A DNA stretch of 64,000 nt from JAKAAZ01 sp963817855 (GTDB taxonomy: Bacteria > Acidobacteriota > Terriglobia > Terriglobales > Acidobacteriaceae), in assembly GCA_963817855.1 (NCBI GenBank), contig CAWFQA010000001.1, forward strand, positions 186,001-250,000. The letters are read 5' to 3'. This document shows, piece by piece, positions 18,309 to 26,701 of the stretch. The position numbers and the translations under genes were made by a program. The notes under the pieces were generated by a model. That model worked only from the letters and a program-made list of their open reading frames with translations, did not search any database and was not told the origin of the DNA. Each line of letters begins with the position of its first letter. The first letter of the stretch is position 1.

Positions 18309-19280
18309 ATGAATATTGCCGCAAACGTAACGGAACTGATTGGACGGACTCCTCTGGTGGAGTTGCATCATGTGACGGAAGGTTGCAAGGCGAGAGTGGT
18401 GGTAAAGCTGGAGAGCCAAAATCCGCTGAGCAGCGTGAAAGACCGCATTGGGCTGGCCATGATTGAGGCAGCCGAGCGCGAAGGGAAAATCGCTCCCGGT
18501 AAAACCGTGCTGGTTGAGCCTACTAGCGGCAATACCGGGATTGCGCTGGCATTTGTTGCGGCGGTCAAGGGTTACGACATTATCCTGACCATGCCGGATA
18601 CGATGAGCATGGAACGCAGAATCCTGCTGTTGGCCTTGGGAGCCAAAATCGTTCTGACGCCGGGCCCGAACGGCGTCAACGGCGCCATTGCCAAGGCGGA
18701 AGAGATCCTGAAAGAGACGCCGAATAGCTTTATGTTGCAGCAGTTCAATAATCTTGCCAATCCTAAGATCCACTTCGATACCACAGGGCCGGAAATCTGG
18801 AACGATACGGATGGCAAGGCGGACATTCTGGTGTCGGGCATTGGCACGGGTGGCACCCTGACCGGCGTGAGCGAATACATCAAGGCCCGGAAGCCCGGTT
18901 TTTGGTCGGTTGCGGTTGAGCCTGCGGATAGCGCCGTGCTTTCCGGCGGCAAACCGGGACCGCACAAGATTCAGGGGCTCGGGGCTGGTTTTGTGCCAAA
19001 GATTTTGAAGACGGATCTGATTGACGAAGTGATCACCGTAACCAATGACGATGCCATCGCCATGGCGCGGCGGTTGCCCAAGGAAGAAGGCCTGCTGGTT
19101 GGCATCTCTTCTGGAGCGGCCGTGCATGCCGCGCTGCAACTGGCAAAGAACCCGAAGAACGAGGGAAAGTTGATTGTCGCCATCGTTCCCAGCGGTGGCG
19201 AGCGGTATCTTTCGACCCTCTTGTTCGACGGGTTTCGCAAAGAGGCCATGGAGACCAAGACTTCCGCAGTGCCGGTATGA
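18309..19280 (+). CDS. cysK: Cysteine synthase (O-acetylserine sulfhydrylase)
   Basis: A 323-residue PLP enzyme making cysteine from O-acetylserine and sulfide. It has the Schiff-base Lys in SSVKDRIG, the substrate loop PTSGNTGIALA, the phosphate-binding GIGTGGTLTG and the C-terminal GISSGAAVHAAL and PSGGERYLSTLLF blocks. Length and order are those of CysK rather than of cystathionine beta-synthase, which carries extra domains. An AAAGGA site precedes the ATG. cysE follows 112 bases downstream, so substrate supplier and user are neighbours, and the two proteins usually form the cysteine synthase complex. Confidence 0.94.
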   Translation: MNIAANVTELIGRTPLVELHHVTEGCKARVVVKLESQNPLSSVKDRIGLAMIEAAEREGKIAPGKTVLVEPTSGNTGIALAFVAAVKGYDIILTMPDTMSMERRILLLALGAKIVLTPGPNGVNGAIAKAEEILKETPNSFMLQQFNNLANPKIHFDTTGPEIWNDTDGKADILVSGIGTGGTLTGVSEYIKARKPGFWSVAVEPADSAVLSGGKPGPHKIQGLGAGFVPKILKTDLIDEVITVTNDDAIAMARRLPKEEGLLVGISSGAAVHAALQLAKNPKNEGKLIVAIVPSGGERYLSTLLFDGFRKEAMETKTSAVPV

Positions 19281-19322
19281 AGCGCTCTAATAAGTCTGCT
19301 GTATATCGCGATACGGAGGATG

Positions 19323-19391
19323 AGACCCGCCCGACTGCGGGTCTGTCGCCGCGGCAAGCCGAAGTGGCGAAAGGATCGATGGGACCACTTC
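19323..19391 (+). promoter_or_regulatory. Two hairpins in the cysE leader
   Basis: AGACCCGC (19323-19330) and GCGGGTCT (19337-19344) form a perfect 8-bp stem. GAAGTGG (19361-19367) and CCACTTC (19385-19391) form a second, ending one base before the cysE ATG and enclosing the only ribosome-site-like bases. The first could be a weak terminator of cysK, though it has no T-run; the second could limit cysE translation. Confidence 0.35.
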
Positions 19392-19392
19392 T

Positions 19393-20154
19393 ATGAACCT
19401 GGTGCAACTGATTCGCGAAGACGTTCGATGCGTATTCGAGCGCGACCCTGCCGCCACCTCGAAAGCGGTGGTGCTGCTTTGCTATCCGGGCCTGCACGCT
19501 GTGTGGGCCCATCGCATCCATCACTGGCTGTGGTCGCATGGCTGGCGGCTGTTGCCTCGCTTGCTGTCGCAAACGACACGCTTCTGGACAGGAATTGAAA
19601 TCCATCCCGAGGCGCAAATCGGTCGACGATTGTTTATCGATCACGGGATCGGCGTGGTCATTGGTCAGACGACAATCATTGGCGATGACGTGACCCTCTA
19701 CCAGGGTGTGACGCTCGGGGGAACCGGAAAGGGCACGGGAAAACGACATCCCACGCTGCGCGATGGAGTGTTTGTCGGCAACAACGCCAATATTCTGGGA
19801 GACATCACGATTGGAGAACGTTCGCGAGTGGGCGCAGGCTCCGTGGTGCTGCGCGATGTGCCTCCGAACTCGACGGTCGTGGGTGTTCCAGCGCACATCG
19901 TCTATCAGGGCGGCAAACGCGTGCTGATTACCGATCCTCGCGAGATCAACGATCCATTGTCCGATGTGATCGTTGGGCTCTGTGACGAGGTGAAGCGTCT
20001 GAAGTCCCGTTTGGAGCGGTTGGATGGCCAACTGCAGCAATCGTTGCTAACGGATCCGGAAAGCGCGCTGGAGGTGGAAGAAGAAGAGCGTGCGCGTTAT
20101 CGCAGCCAGCAATATCCGCGGTCAGATTATGTGAGCATGGGCGAAGGCATCTAA
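19393..20154 (+). CDS. cysE: Serine O-acetyltransferase
   Basis: A 253-residue left-handed beta-helix acetyltransferase that makes O-acetylserine from serine and acetyl-CoA. Catalytic elements are visible: FIDHGIGVVIG (catalytic His in DHG), the hexapeptide turns TTIIGDDVTLYQGVTLGGTGKGTGKRHP and the coil HPTLRDGVFVGNNANILG. A C-terminal charged extension of about 50 residues (LKSRLERLDG and EEEERARY) goes beyond the usual short SAT tail, and no terminal Ile in the usual context is evident, so CysK binding by the tail is not assured. It follows cysK. Confidence 0.93.
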   Translation: MNLVQLIREDVRCVFERDPAATSKAVVLLCYPGLHAVWAHRIHHWLWSHGWRLLPRLLSQTTRFWTGIEIHPEAQIGRRLFIDHGIGVVIGQTTIIGDDVTLYQGVTLGGTGKGTGKRHPTLRDGVFVGNNANILGDITIGERSRVGAGSVVLRDVPPNSTVVGVPAHIVYQGGKRVLITDPREINDPLSDVIVGLCDEVKRLKSRLERLDGQLQQSLLTDPESALEVEEEERARYRSQQYPRSDYVSMGEGI

Positions 20155-20390
20155 AAAGATTCGCCTGCGTGCGGCGGCCATGTAAAGCTGACCACCTCCG
20201 TGAAAGATATCAAGGCTCTGCTGGTGCGAATTGCCAGGCACACGCGTGGTGAGTGGGCTGAAGCGCAAAGAGATCATTTCCATCAAGGGAACGTCGCTTA
20301 CCATCCCGCGCAAATCTGCGCTCGAGCTGCTCGTTGAGGGCAGTTCTTTATAGGCGAACCGCTAGTAAGGCCTTCAAATCCTATGGTCGG

Positions 20391-20415
20391 TGTGACATCT
20401 GTTACGTTTGTCACA
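20391..20415. promoter_or_regulatory. Inverted repeat upstream of cydAB (possible operator)
   Basis: TGTGACA (20391-20397) and TGTCACA (20409-20415) are perfect inverted copies separated by 11 bases, 45 bases before the cydA start. The half-sites recall CRP/FNR-type boxes (TGTGA...TCACA), but the spacing is wider than their usual 6 bases, so assignment to that family is uncertain. The rest of the 20155-20460 gap shows no gene. Confidence 0.45.
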
Positions 20416-20428
20416 GATGTTTTCGATG

Positions 20429-20451
20429 CTTCCTTCCTATTGTTAAGGAAG
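20429..20451 (+). promoter_or_regulatory. Hairpin masking the cydA ribosome site
   Basis: CTTCCTT (20429-20435) pairs with AAGGAAG (20445-20451) around a 9-base loop. The 3' arm is the Shine-Dalgarno of cydA, whose ATG is 9 bases further on, so folding would reduce translation initiation. Confidence 0.4.
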
Positions 20452-20460
20452 AAGGGCCGC

Positions 20461-21825
20461 ATGTCTGATGCTCTATTGCTCCACCGCATTCACTTCGCAT
20501 TCACGATCACATACCACTACCTGTTTCCGCAGTTGACCATGGGATTGGCGTTGCTGATCGTCATTTTGAAGACGATTGCCATTCGCAAAAATAACCATGT
20601 TTACGACGATGCCGCTCGCTTCTGGGCACGCATTTTCGGGATCAATTTCGTCATGGGTGTGGTCACGGGAATTCCGATGGAGTTTCAGTTTGGAACCAAC
20701 TGGGCCCAGTTCTCCCGCATGACCGGAGGCGTGATCGGCCAGCCACTCGCTATGGAGGGCGTCTTTTCGTTCTTTCTTGAGTCTGCATTTCTCGGGTTGT
20801 TTCTCTATGGAGAAAAACGCCTCTCCCGCTGGCAACATTGGTGGGCAGCATTTCTGGTGTTTGCCGGTTCGTGGATCTCCGGCTTCTTCATTATCGTCAC
20901 CGACGCGTGGATGCAGCATCCGGTGGCATATCGGGTGCTGGCCAATGGATCCTATGAAGTGACCAGCTTCTGGAAGCTGTTGCTGAATCCCTGGGCACTG
21001 TTGCAGTACGCCCACAATATGAGCGGCGCAGTCATCACGGGAGCCTTCGTCATGTGCTCCGTCGGCGCGTTCTATCTGTTGGAAGATAAATTCTCCGACT
21101 ATGCCCGCGCGTTTCTCCGGGTCGGCGTCATCGTCGGCGTGATCGCCTGCGTCTTCCAGATTTTTCCAAGCGGCGATCTGCACGGAAAATACCTGGCGCA
21201 CCATCAACCCGCCACCACCGCCGCCATGGAGGGACTTTTCACGACGCAAAAAGGCGCTCCCATGGTGCTGTTGGGACAGCCAAACGTTGAGAATCAGCGG
21301 ATCGACAATCCGCTCGTCGTTAATAAAGTACTCAGTTATCTGGTCTATGGCACCACCTCGGCGGAAGTGAGGGGGCTGAATACGTTTCCCAAAGATCAGT
21401 GGCCCACGAACATTCCCTTGTTGTTCTTCGCGTATCACATCATGGCGGGCCTGGGCACCTACTTCGTCGTTTTGATGTTGCTGGCCATCATCTGGCTGTG
21501 GCGCGGAACATTGTTTCACGCGAAGTGGCTGCTGTGGTTCTTGATGTTGAGTTTTCCGCTGCCATATGTCGCCAATATTGCCGGCTGGTTAACCGCCGAA
21601 GTCGGCAGACAACCGTGGCTGGTGTATGGGCTGATGCGTACCACGCAGGGATATTCCCAATTTGTTTCGACAGGGAACACGCTCTTCACCTTGCTCGGCT
21701 TCATGGGGCTGTACGCGATCTTGTCGATCCTGTTTGTCTTCCTGATTTATGCCGAACTTGTGCGTGGGCCGAAGCGCAGCCCCTCCTCCGGCATCCACAC
21801 CGGCGAGCCAGTCAGCGCTGCATAG
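20461..21825 (+). CDS. cydA: Cytochrome bd ubiquinol oxidase subunit I
   Basis: A 454-residue membrane subunit that oxidises quinol and carries the three haems. Visible marks: the haem-ligand region HFAFTITYHYLFPQLTMG, the quinol-loop start QPATTAAMEGLF, and DAWMQHPVAYRV, which holds the axial His. The loop after AAMEGLF is short, so this is the short-Q-loop (CIO-like) type rather than the Escherichia coli long-loop type. The frame is open from 20383, but MSDALLLHRIHFAF is the family start and has a GGAAGAAGG site. cydB follows after 17 bases. bd oxidases serve under low oxygen or when haem-copper oxidases are inhibited. Confidence 0.94.
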   Translation: MSDALLLHRIHFAFTITYHYLFPQLTMGLALLIVILKTIAIRKNNHVYDDAARFWARIFGINFVMGVVTGIPMEFQFGTNWAQFSRMTGGVIGQPLAMEGVFSFFLESAFLGLFLYGEKRLSRWQHWWAAFLVFAGSWISGFFIIVTDAWMQHPVAYRVLANGSYEVTSFWKLLLNPWALLQYAHNMSGAVITGAFVMCSVGAFYLLEDKFSDYARAFLRVGVIVGVIACVFQIFPSGDLHGKYLAHHQPATTAAMEGLFTTQKGAPMVLLGQPNVENQRIDNPLVVNKVLSYLVYGTTSAEVRGLNTFPKDQWPTNIPLLFFAYHIMAGLGTYFVVLMLLAIIWLWRGTLFHAKWLLWFLMLSFPLPYVANIAGWLTAEVGRQPWLVYGLMRTTQGYSQFVSTGNTLFTLLGFMGLYAILSILFVFLIYAELVRGPKRSPSSGIHTGEPVSAA

Positions 21826-21842
21826 GAGATACAGGAGATAGC

Positions 21843-22892
21843 ATGATGGGTTTGATCTGGTTCTGGATTGTCGCACTGATGCTGGTGGCGTATGTGGTGC
21901 TCGACGGCTTTGACATTGGAGCCGGCATTGCGCATTTTCTGATCGCGCGTTCGCACCAGGACCGCGACACGATTTTGCGTTCCATCGGGCCTGTTTGGGA
22001 CGGGAATGAAGTGTGGCTGGTGGCCGGCGGCGGCACGCTGTACTTCGCATTCCCGTTGCTGTACGCGTCGTCGTTCAGTGGCTTCTATCTGCCGCTGATG
22101 ATCGTGTTGTGGCTTCTAATCCTGCGCGGCATCGGCATTGAATTGCGGTCGCATTTCGGCACCGTCGTCTGGCGCGGATTTTTCGACGGATCATTCGCCA
22201 TCTCCAGCATCCTGCTGGCCATTTTTCTTGGCGCTGCGCTGGCCAATGTGATTCGCGGTGTGCCGCTGAACGCCGACGGATATTTCTTCGCTCCCCTGTG
22301 GACGAATTGGAGAGTCGGCCCCAATCCCGGCATTCTGGATTGGTATACAGTCATCGGCGGTCTGGTGGCGCTGGTTGCTCTTGGCATTCACGGCAGCCTG
22401 TATCTGGCGATTAAAACCGGCGGTGAACTGCAGCAACGGGCGCGCGATCTGGTGCAACGCGCGTGGATTGTCTTGCTGATTCTCACCATTCTTAGCCTGA
22501 CGGCCACCATGCTGGTGCGGCCTGCCGTACTGCAAAGTTATTTCCACTATCCGATCGCGTTCCTTATTCCCGCCGGCGTGCTGGGCAGCCTGTTCGGCAT
22601 CCTGCTCTACTCCCGCAAGGACAAGGATTTTCCGGCCTTCTTGAACTCCTGCCTTTATCTGGCGCTGATGCTGGCGGGAGCCGCTGTGGGCCTTTGTCCA
22701 GTTCTGTTGCCGTCGAGCCGCAATGCTGCCCAGGACATCACCATCTCGAAAGCGCTCTCCGGCCATCACGGATTGGCGGTTGGGCTGGTCTGGTGGGGCT
22801 TTGGCATCCTGCTGGCGATTGGATATTTCATCTTCGTATATCGCATGTTTCGAGGCAAAGTGGCCGAGACCGCCGACGCCCATGGCAATTGA
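21843..22892 (+). CDS. cydB: Cytochrome bd ubiquinol oxidase subunit II
   Basis: A 349-residue partner subunit of CydA with eight or so membrane helices. The conserved FWIVALMLVAYVVLDGFDIG, IGPVWDGNEVWLV and FPLLYASSFSGFYLPL blocks are all present. The frame is open from 21399 through the end of cydA, but the ATG at 21843 follows GGAGATACAGGAGAT and begins MMGLIWFW like relatives. No cydX-like small ORF was found right after it. A 114-base gap separates it from xfp. Confidence 0.93.
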   Translation: MMGLIWFWIVALMLVAYVVLDGFDIGAGIAHFLIARSHQDRDTILRSIGPVWDGNEVWLVAGGGTLYFAFPLLYASSFSGFYLPLMIVLWLLILRGIGIELRSHFGTVVWRGFFDGSFAISSILLAIFLGAALANVIRGVPLNADGYFFAPLWTNWRVGPNPGILDWYTVIGGLVALVALGIHGSLYLAIKTGGELQQRARDLVQRAWIVLLILTILSLTATMLVRPAVLQSYFHYPIAFLIPAGVLGSLFGILLYSRKDKDFPAFLNSCLYLALMLAGAAVGLCPVLLPSSRNAAQDITISKALSGHHGLAVGLVWWGFGILLAIGYFIFVYRMFRGKVAETADAHGN

Positions 22893-23006
22893 ACGACCAT
22901 GAGGTCGCGCTTCCGAAGTGAGAGGGATGTCAAATGTTGCGGTCTCCGACGACCTCGCGTCGGAACACTCATCTAACATACGAGCATCGCCGATTGAGAG
23001 GTTTCC

Positions 23007-25439
23007 GTGAAATCTGACGCTCGTACCTCCTCCACCCGCCGCTCTGCCTCAGCCGCCAACAAGGTCGCTTCACGCAAGCCGCTTGCGGCTGACGAACTGA
23101 ATAAGATGGATGCCTATTGGCGCGCCTGCAATTATTTGTGCGTCGGCATGCTGTACCTGCAGAAAAATCCGCTGCTGCGCGAGCCTCTGCGCCCGGAACA
23201 CATCAAGCAGCGCCTGCTTGGCCACTGGGGATCGGACCCCGGTCAGACATTTGTCTGGGTTCATCTGAACCGCCTGATCAAAAAGTACGACCTGGACATG
23301 ATCTATATTTCCGGTCCAGGCCACGGCGCTCCTGCGACTTTATCCAACGCATATCTTGAGGGCAGATATTCTGAGGTCTATCCCGATAAGAGTGAAGATG
23401 AAGAAGGAATGCAGAAATTCTTCAAGGAGTTTTCTTTTCCAGGTGGAGTTGGAAGCCACTGCACCCCGGAAACGCCCGGCTCAATCCATGAAGGCGGCGA
23501 ACTCGGCTACAGCATTTCGCACGCGTTTGGAGCCGCGTTCGATAACCCGAACCTGATCGCCACCGTGGTTGTCGGCGACGGTGAAGCGGAAACCGGACCC
23601 TTGGCAACATCCTGGCACTCCAATAAATTTCTCAATCCCATTCGCGATGGCGCGGTGCTTCCAATCCTGCACCTGAATGGATACAAGATCGCCAATCCAA
23701 CTCTGCTGGCGCGCATTACTGCGAAAGAGTTGGAGCAGTTGATGCTTGGCTACGGATGGACCCCCTATTTTGTAGAAGGCGACGATCCGCACATCATGCA
23801 TCAGCAGATGGCAGCGACGTTGGAGCATTGCGTTCAGGAAATCCGCTCCATCCAGAAGCATGCGCGCAGCACCAACACCGCTGATCGGCCTCGATGGCCC
23901 ATGATCGTTCTGCGCAGCCCTAAGGGCTGGACCGGGCCAAAAGAACTGGATGGCCACAAGATTGAGGGATTCTGGCGCGCCCATCAGATTCCGATCCTGG
24001 ATGTGACAACCAATCCGGCGCACATGCGGTTGCTGGAAGACTGGATGAAGAGCTACAAGCCGGAAGAACTGTTCGATGAGACGGGCGCGCTGATCCCGGA
24101 GTTAAAAGAATTGCCGCCCAACGGCACTCGTCGTATGAGCGCCAATCCCCACGCCAATGGCGGCTTGCTGCGGAAGGCCTTGCGTATGCCGGATTTTCGA
24201 GACTTCGCTTTTACGGTGACGAAACCGGGCACAAGTGAAGTGGGCCCGACTGAAGTGCTCGCGCATTTTCTTGCTGAAGTCATGCGCAGGAACATGGAGA
24301 ATTTTCGCGTCTTCGGTCCGGACGAAACTGCCTCAAACAAATTGCAGGCAATCTACGAGGCCAGCAAGAAGACCTGGCTCGCCGAATATTTGCCGGAAGA
24401 TCAGGATGGCGGCGAGCTTGCCTTGGACGGCCGCGTCATGGAAATGCTGAGCGAGCACACACTGGAGGGATGGTTCGAGGGCTATGTCCTCACCGGCCGC
24501 CACGGCCTGTTTGCCAGCTATGAAGCGTTCGTCCACGTCATCGATTCCATGTTCAACCAGCATGCGAAATGGCTGGAGAAGTGTAAGACCGAAGTAAAAT
24601 GGCGCGTTCCGATTTCTTCGGTGAACATCCTGATTACCTCTCTGGTCTGGCGACAGGATCATAACGGGTTCACCCATCAGGACCCGGGATTTCTCGACAT
24701 TGTCACCAATAAAAGCGCTGCTGTCACGCGCATTTATCTGCCGCCGGATGCCAATTGTCTGTTGAGCGTTGGCGATCATTGTTTGCGCAGCACTAATTAC
24801 GTCAATGTGATTGTCGCCGACAAGCAGCATCATCTGCAGTACCTGAATATTGAGGAAGCGGTACGGCACTGCACCAAGGGCATCGGCATCTGGAACTGGG
24901 CGAGCAACGATAAGGATGCGGAGCCAGATGTGGTGATGGCCACCGCCGGCGATATTGCCACCATGGAATCGCTCGCGGCTGTTGCGATTCTGCGCGAACG
25001 TTGTCCCGGATTGAAGATTCGCTTTGTCAACGTGGTGGATTTGTTCAAGCTGCAACCGGACACGGAACATCCGCATGGTTTGCCTGATCGCGACTTCGAT
25101 TCGCTGTTTACGCTGGACAAGCCCGTCATCTTTAACTTCCATGGCTATGCGTCCTTGATCCATAAGCTGACGTATCGCCGCACCAACCACGACAACATGC
25201 ATGTGCGCGGCTACAAGGAAAAAGGCAACATCAATACGCCCTTGGAACTCGCGATCCTGAATCAGGTGGACAGATTCAATCTGGCGATCGATGTGATTGA
25301 CCGTGTGCCGAAACTGCGCGCGACCGTGGCGCATGTCAAAGAATGGCTGAAAGACCAAATCACCGACGCGATCGCTTACGCGCACGAAAACGGCATCGAC
25401 CGCAAGGAAATTCGAGAGTGGAAATGGCCCCTTGGATGA
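23007..25439 (+). CDS. xfp: Phosphoketolase (D-xylulose 5-phosphate/fructose 6-phosphate)
   Basis: An 810-residue thiamine-diphosphate enzyme that splits xylulose 5-P or fructose 6-P with phosphate to acetyl-phosphate and an aldose phosphate. Conserved blocks include ISGPGHGAP, FSFPGGVGSH, the cofactor motif GDGEAETGPLATSWHSNK, NGYKIANPT and DNMHVRGYKEKG. Residues 1-25 are a Ser/Ala/Arg-rich leader. The start is a GTG behind GAGAGG. Its last codons overlap ackA, so acetyl-phosphate is made and used by one translation-coupled operon. Fructose versus xylulose preference cannot be told from sequence. Confidence 0.95.
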   Translation: MKSDARTSSTRRSASAANKVASRKPLAADELNKMDAYWRACNYLCVGMLYLQKNPLLREPLRPEHIKQRLLGHWGSDPGQTFVWVHLNRLIKKYDLDMIYISGPGHGAPATLSNAYLEGRYSEVYPDKSEDEEGMQKFFKEFSFPGGVGSHCTPETPGSIHEGGELGYSISHAFGAAFDNPNLIATVVVGDGEAETGPLATSWHSNKFLNPIRDGAVLPILHLNGYKIANPTLLARITAKELEQLMLGYGWTPYFVEGDDPHIMHQQMAATLEHCVQEIRSIQKHARSTNTADRPRWPMIVLRSPKGWTGPKELDGHKIEGFWRAHQIPILDVTTNPAHMRLLEDWMKSYKPEELFDETGALIPELKELPPNGTRRMSANPHANGGLLRKALRMPDFRDFAFTVTKPGTSEVGPTEVLAHFLAEVMRRNMENFRVFGPDETASNKLQAIYEASKKTWLAEYLPEDQDGGELALDGRVMEMLSEHTLEGWFEGYVLTGRHGLFASYEAFVHVIDSMFNQHAKWLEKCKTEVKWRVPISSVNILITSLVWRQDHNGFTHQDPGFLDIVTNKSAAVTRIYLPPDANCLLSVGDHCLRSTNYVNVIVADKQHHLQYLNIEEAVRHCTKGIGIWNWASNDKDAEPDVVMATAGDIATMESLAAVAILRERCPGLKIRFVNVVDLFKLQPDTEHPHGLPDRDFDSLFTLDKPVIFNFHGYASLIHKLTYRRTNHDNMHVRGYKEKGNINTPLELAILNQVDRFNLAIDVIDRVPKLRATVAHVKEWLKDQITDAIAYAHENGIDRKEIREWKWPLG

Positions 25440-26689
25440 GAACTGACTTAGACCATTTGCCGATCCTGGTTTTTAATGGCGGATCGTCGTCGATCAAATT
25501 TTCCATTTACATTTCGGATGGCAAACAGCTGACGAAGCTGAATGAGGGAGAAGCGGAGGGAATCGGAACCCCGAAGCCAGAGTTCAGTTTTTACGCTTTT
25601 CGCGACGGAAAACGCGAAACTCTTGTGTCTGAGGCTGAACCGAGAGACTTGGACTCAATCCGCGATGCGGTGCGAAAGATCGCAGCGCTGCTGCACCAGC
25701 CGGGACTTACCCGGCCGGGCGCCATCGGTCATCGCATTGTCCACACGGGACCAAATCTGCACGCGCATCAACAGATCACGCCGGCGGTGCTGTTGGAAAT
25801 TGAAAAGGCGACCCGTTTCGCTCCGCTGCATCAACCAATCGGACTAGAAATCATTCGTGAAGCAAAGGAGAGTTTTCCCGGTGTGGAAAATTACGCCTGC
25901 TTCGATACGATTTTCCTTCAGGATTTGCCGGAGGTCGCATCGATCTATCCTTTGCCAAGGGAAATTCGCGACCAGGGTGTGCATCGTTACGGCTTTCACG
26001 GTTTGTCTTGCGAATCGATCATGGAGCAGTTTCAAGATGGTCGAGTGCCGAACCTGAATCCGCCCAAAAAGATTCCCAGGCGAGTGATCTATGCCCACCT
26101 GGGCAGCGGCGCCAGCGTGATCGCAATCCGCGATGGGAAAGCGCTCGACTGCTCCATGGGCCTTACGCCTTGCGGCGGCGTCATTATGGGCACTCGTCCG
26201 GGAGATCTCGATCCAGGACTGGTTTTCTATCTGATGCGCATGCAAGGCGGCAGCGCGGTCGATGCGACCAGCGCTGTGGAGCAGTTGCTGAACAAGCGTT
26301 CCGGCATGCTGGCACTTTCCGGTCTCTCCAACGACATGCGTCTTCTGCGCGACGCCGAAAAAAAAGGAAACCAGCAGGCCGCATTGGCGATTGAGGTTTT
26401 CGCGTTGTCAGTCAAAAAAATGATTGGCGGCTACATCGCATTGATGGGAGGTCTGGATGCCCTGGTTTTTTCCGGTGGCATCGGCGAACGCGATCCGCTG
26501 ACGCGCACTCAGGTGTGCGGGGGCATGGATGTTTTGGGTCTGACGCTCGATTCGGAGGCGAACGATGCGACACACGGGGCGCCGAAGGCCATCAGCCGGC
26601 CGGACTCGAAGGTCGCTGTCTATGTTCTGCCGGCGGACGAGGATCGAATGATCGCCCAGCACGTGGCGCGGCTCGCTGCGGAAGATTGA
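25436..26689 (+). CDS. ackA: Acetate kinase
   Basis: A 417-residue ASKHA-fold kinase that turns acetyl-phosphate and ADP into acetate and ATP. Family marks are VFNGGSSSIKFSIY, GHRIVHTGP, APLHQPIGLEII, CFDTIFL, RYGFHGLS, HLGSGASV, GLTPCGGVIMGTRPGDLDPG and FSGGIGERDP. The ATG at 25436 overlaps the xfp stop as ATGA, the classic sign of coupling; another in-frame ATG at 25424 (MAPWM) is equally possible. FNGGSSS replaces the more common LNxGSSS. Together with xfp it forms the phosphoketolase route to ATP without pta. Confidence 0.94.
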   Translation: MRTDLDHLPILVFNGGSSSIKFSIYISDGKQLTKLNEGEAEGIGTPKPEFSFYAFRDGKRETLVSEAEPRDLDSIRDAVRKIAALLHQPGLTRPGAIGHRIVHTGPNLHAHQQITPAVLLEIEKATRFAPLHQPIGLEIIREAKESFPGVENYACFDTIFLQDLPEVASIYPLPREIRDQGVHRYGFHGLSCESIMEQFQDGRVPNLNPPKKIPRRVIYAHLGSGASVIAIRDGKALDCSMGLTPCGGVIMGTRPGDLDPGLVFYLMRMQGGSAVDATSAVEQLLNKRSGMLALSGLSNDMRLLRDAEKKGNQQAALAIEVFALSVKKMIGGYIALMGGLDALVFSGGIGERDPLTRTQVCGGMDVLGLTLDSEANDATHGAPKAISRPDSKVAVYVLPADEDRMIAQHVARLAAED

Positions 26690-26701
26690 TCAACAGCAAG
26701 C

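Noticed and set aside
18238..18312. 25-codon ORF with two Cys overlapping the cysK start as ATGA
   Set aside because: It has a GTG start without ribosome site, only two scattered Cys codons and no hairpin after it, so it was not taken as a cysteine leader like the one at 50058.
19320..19598. 92-codon plus-strand ORF overlapping the cysE start
   Set aside because: Its start codon directly abuts GGAGG without spacing and most of it is an off-frame reading of cysE; the Arg-rich product is typical of a shadow frame.
21399..21842. Long upstream extension of the cydB frame
   Set aside because: It runs through the end of cydA in another frame; the ATG at 21843 with its ribosome site and family-like start is preferred.
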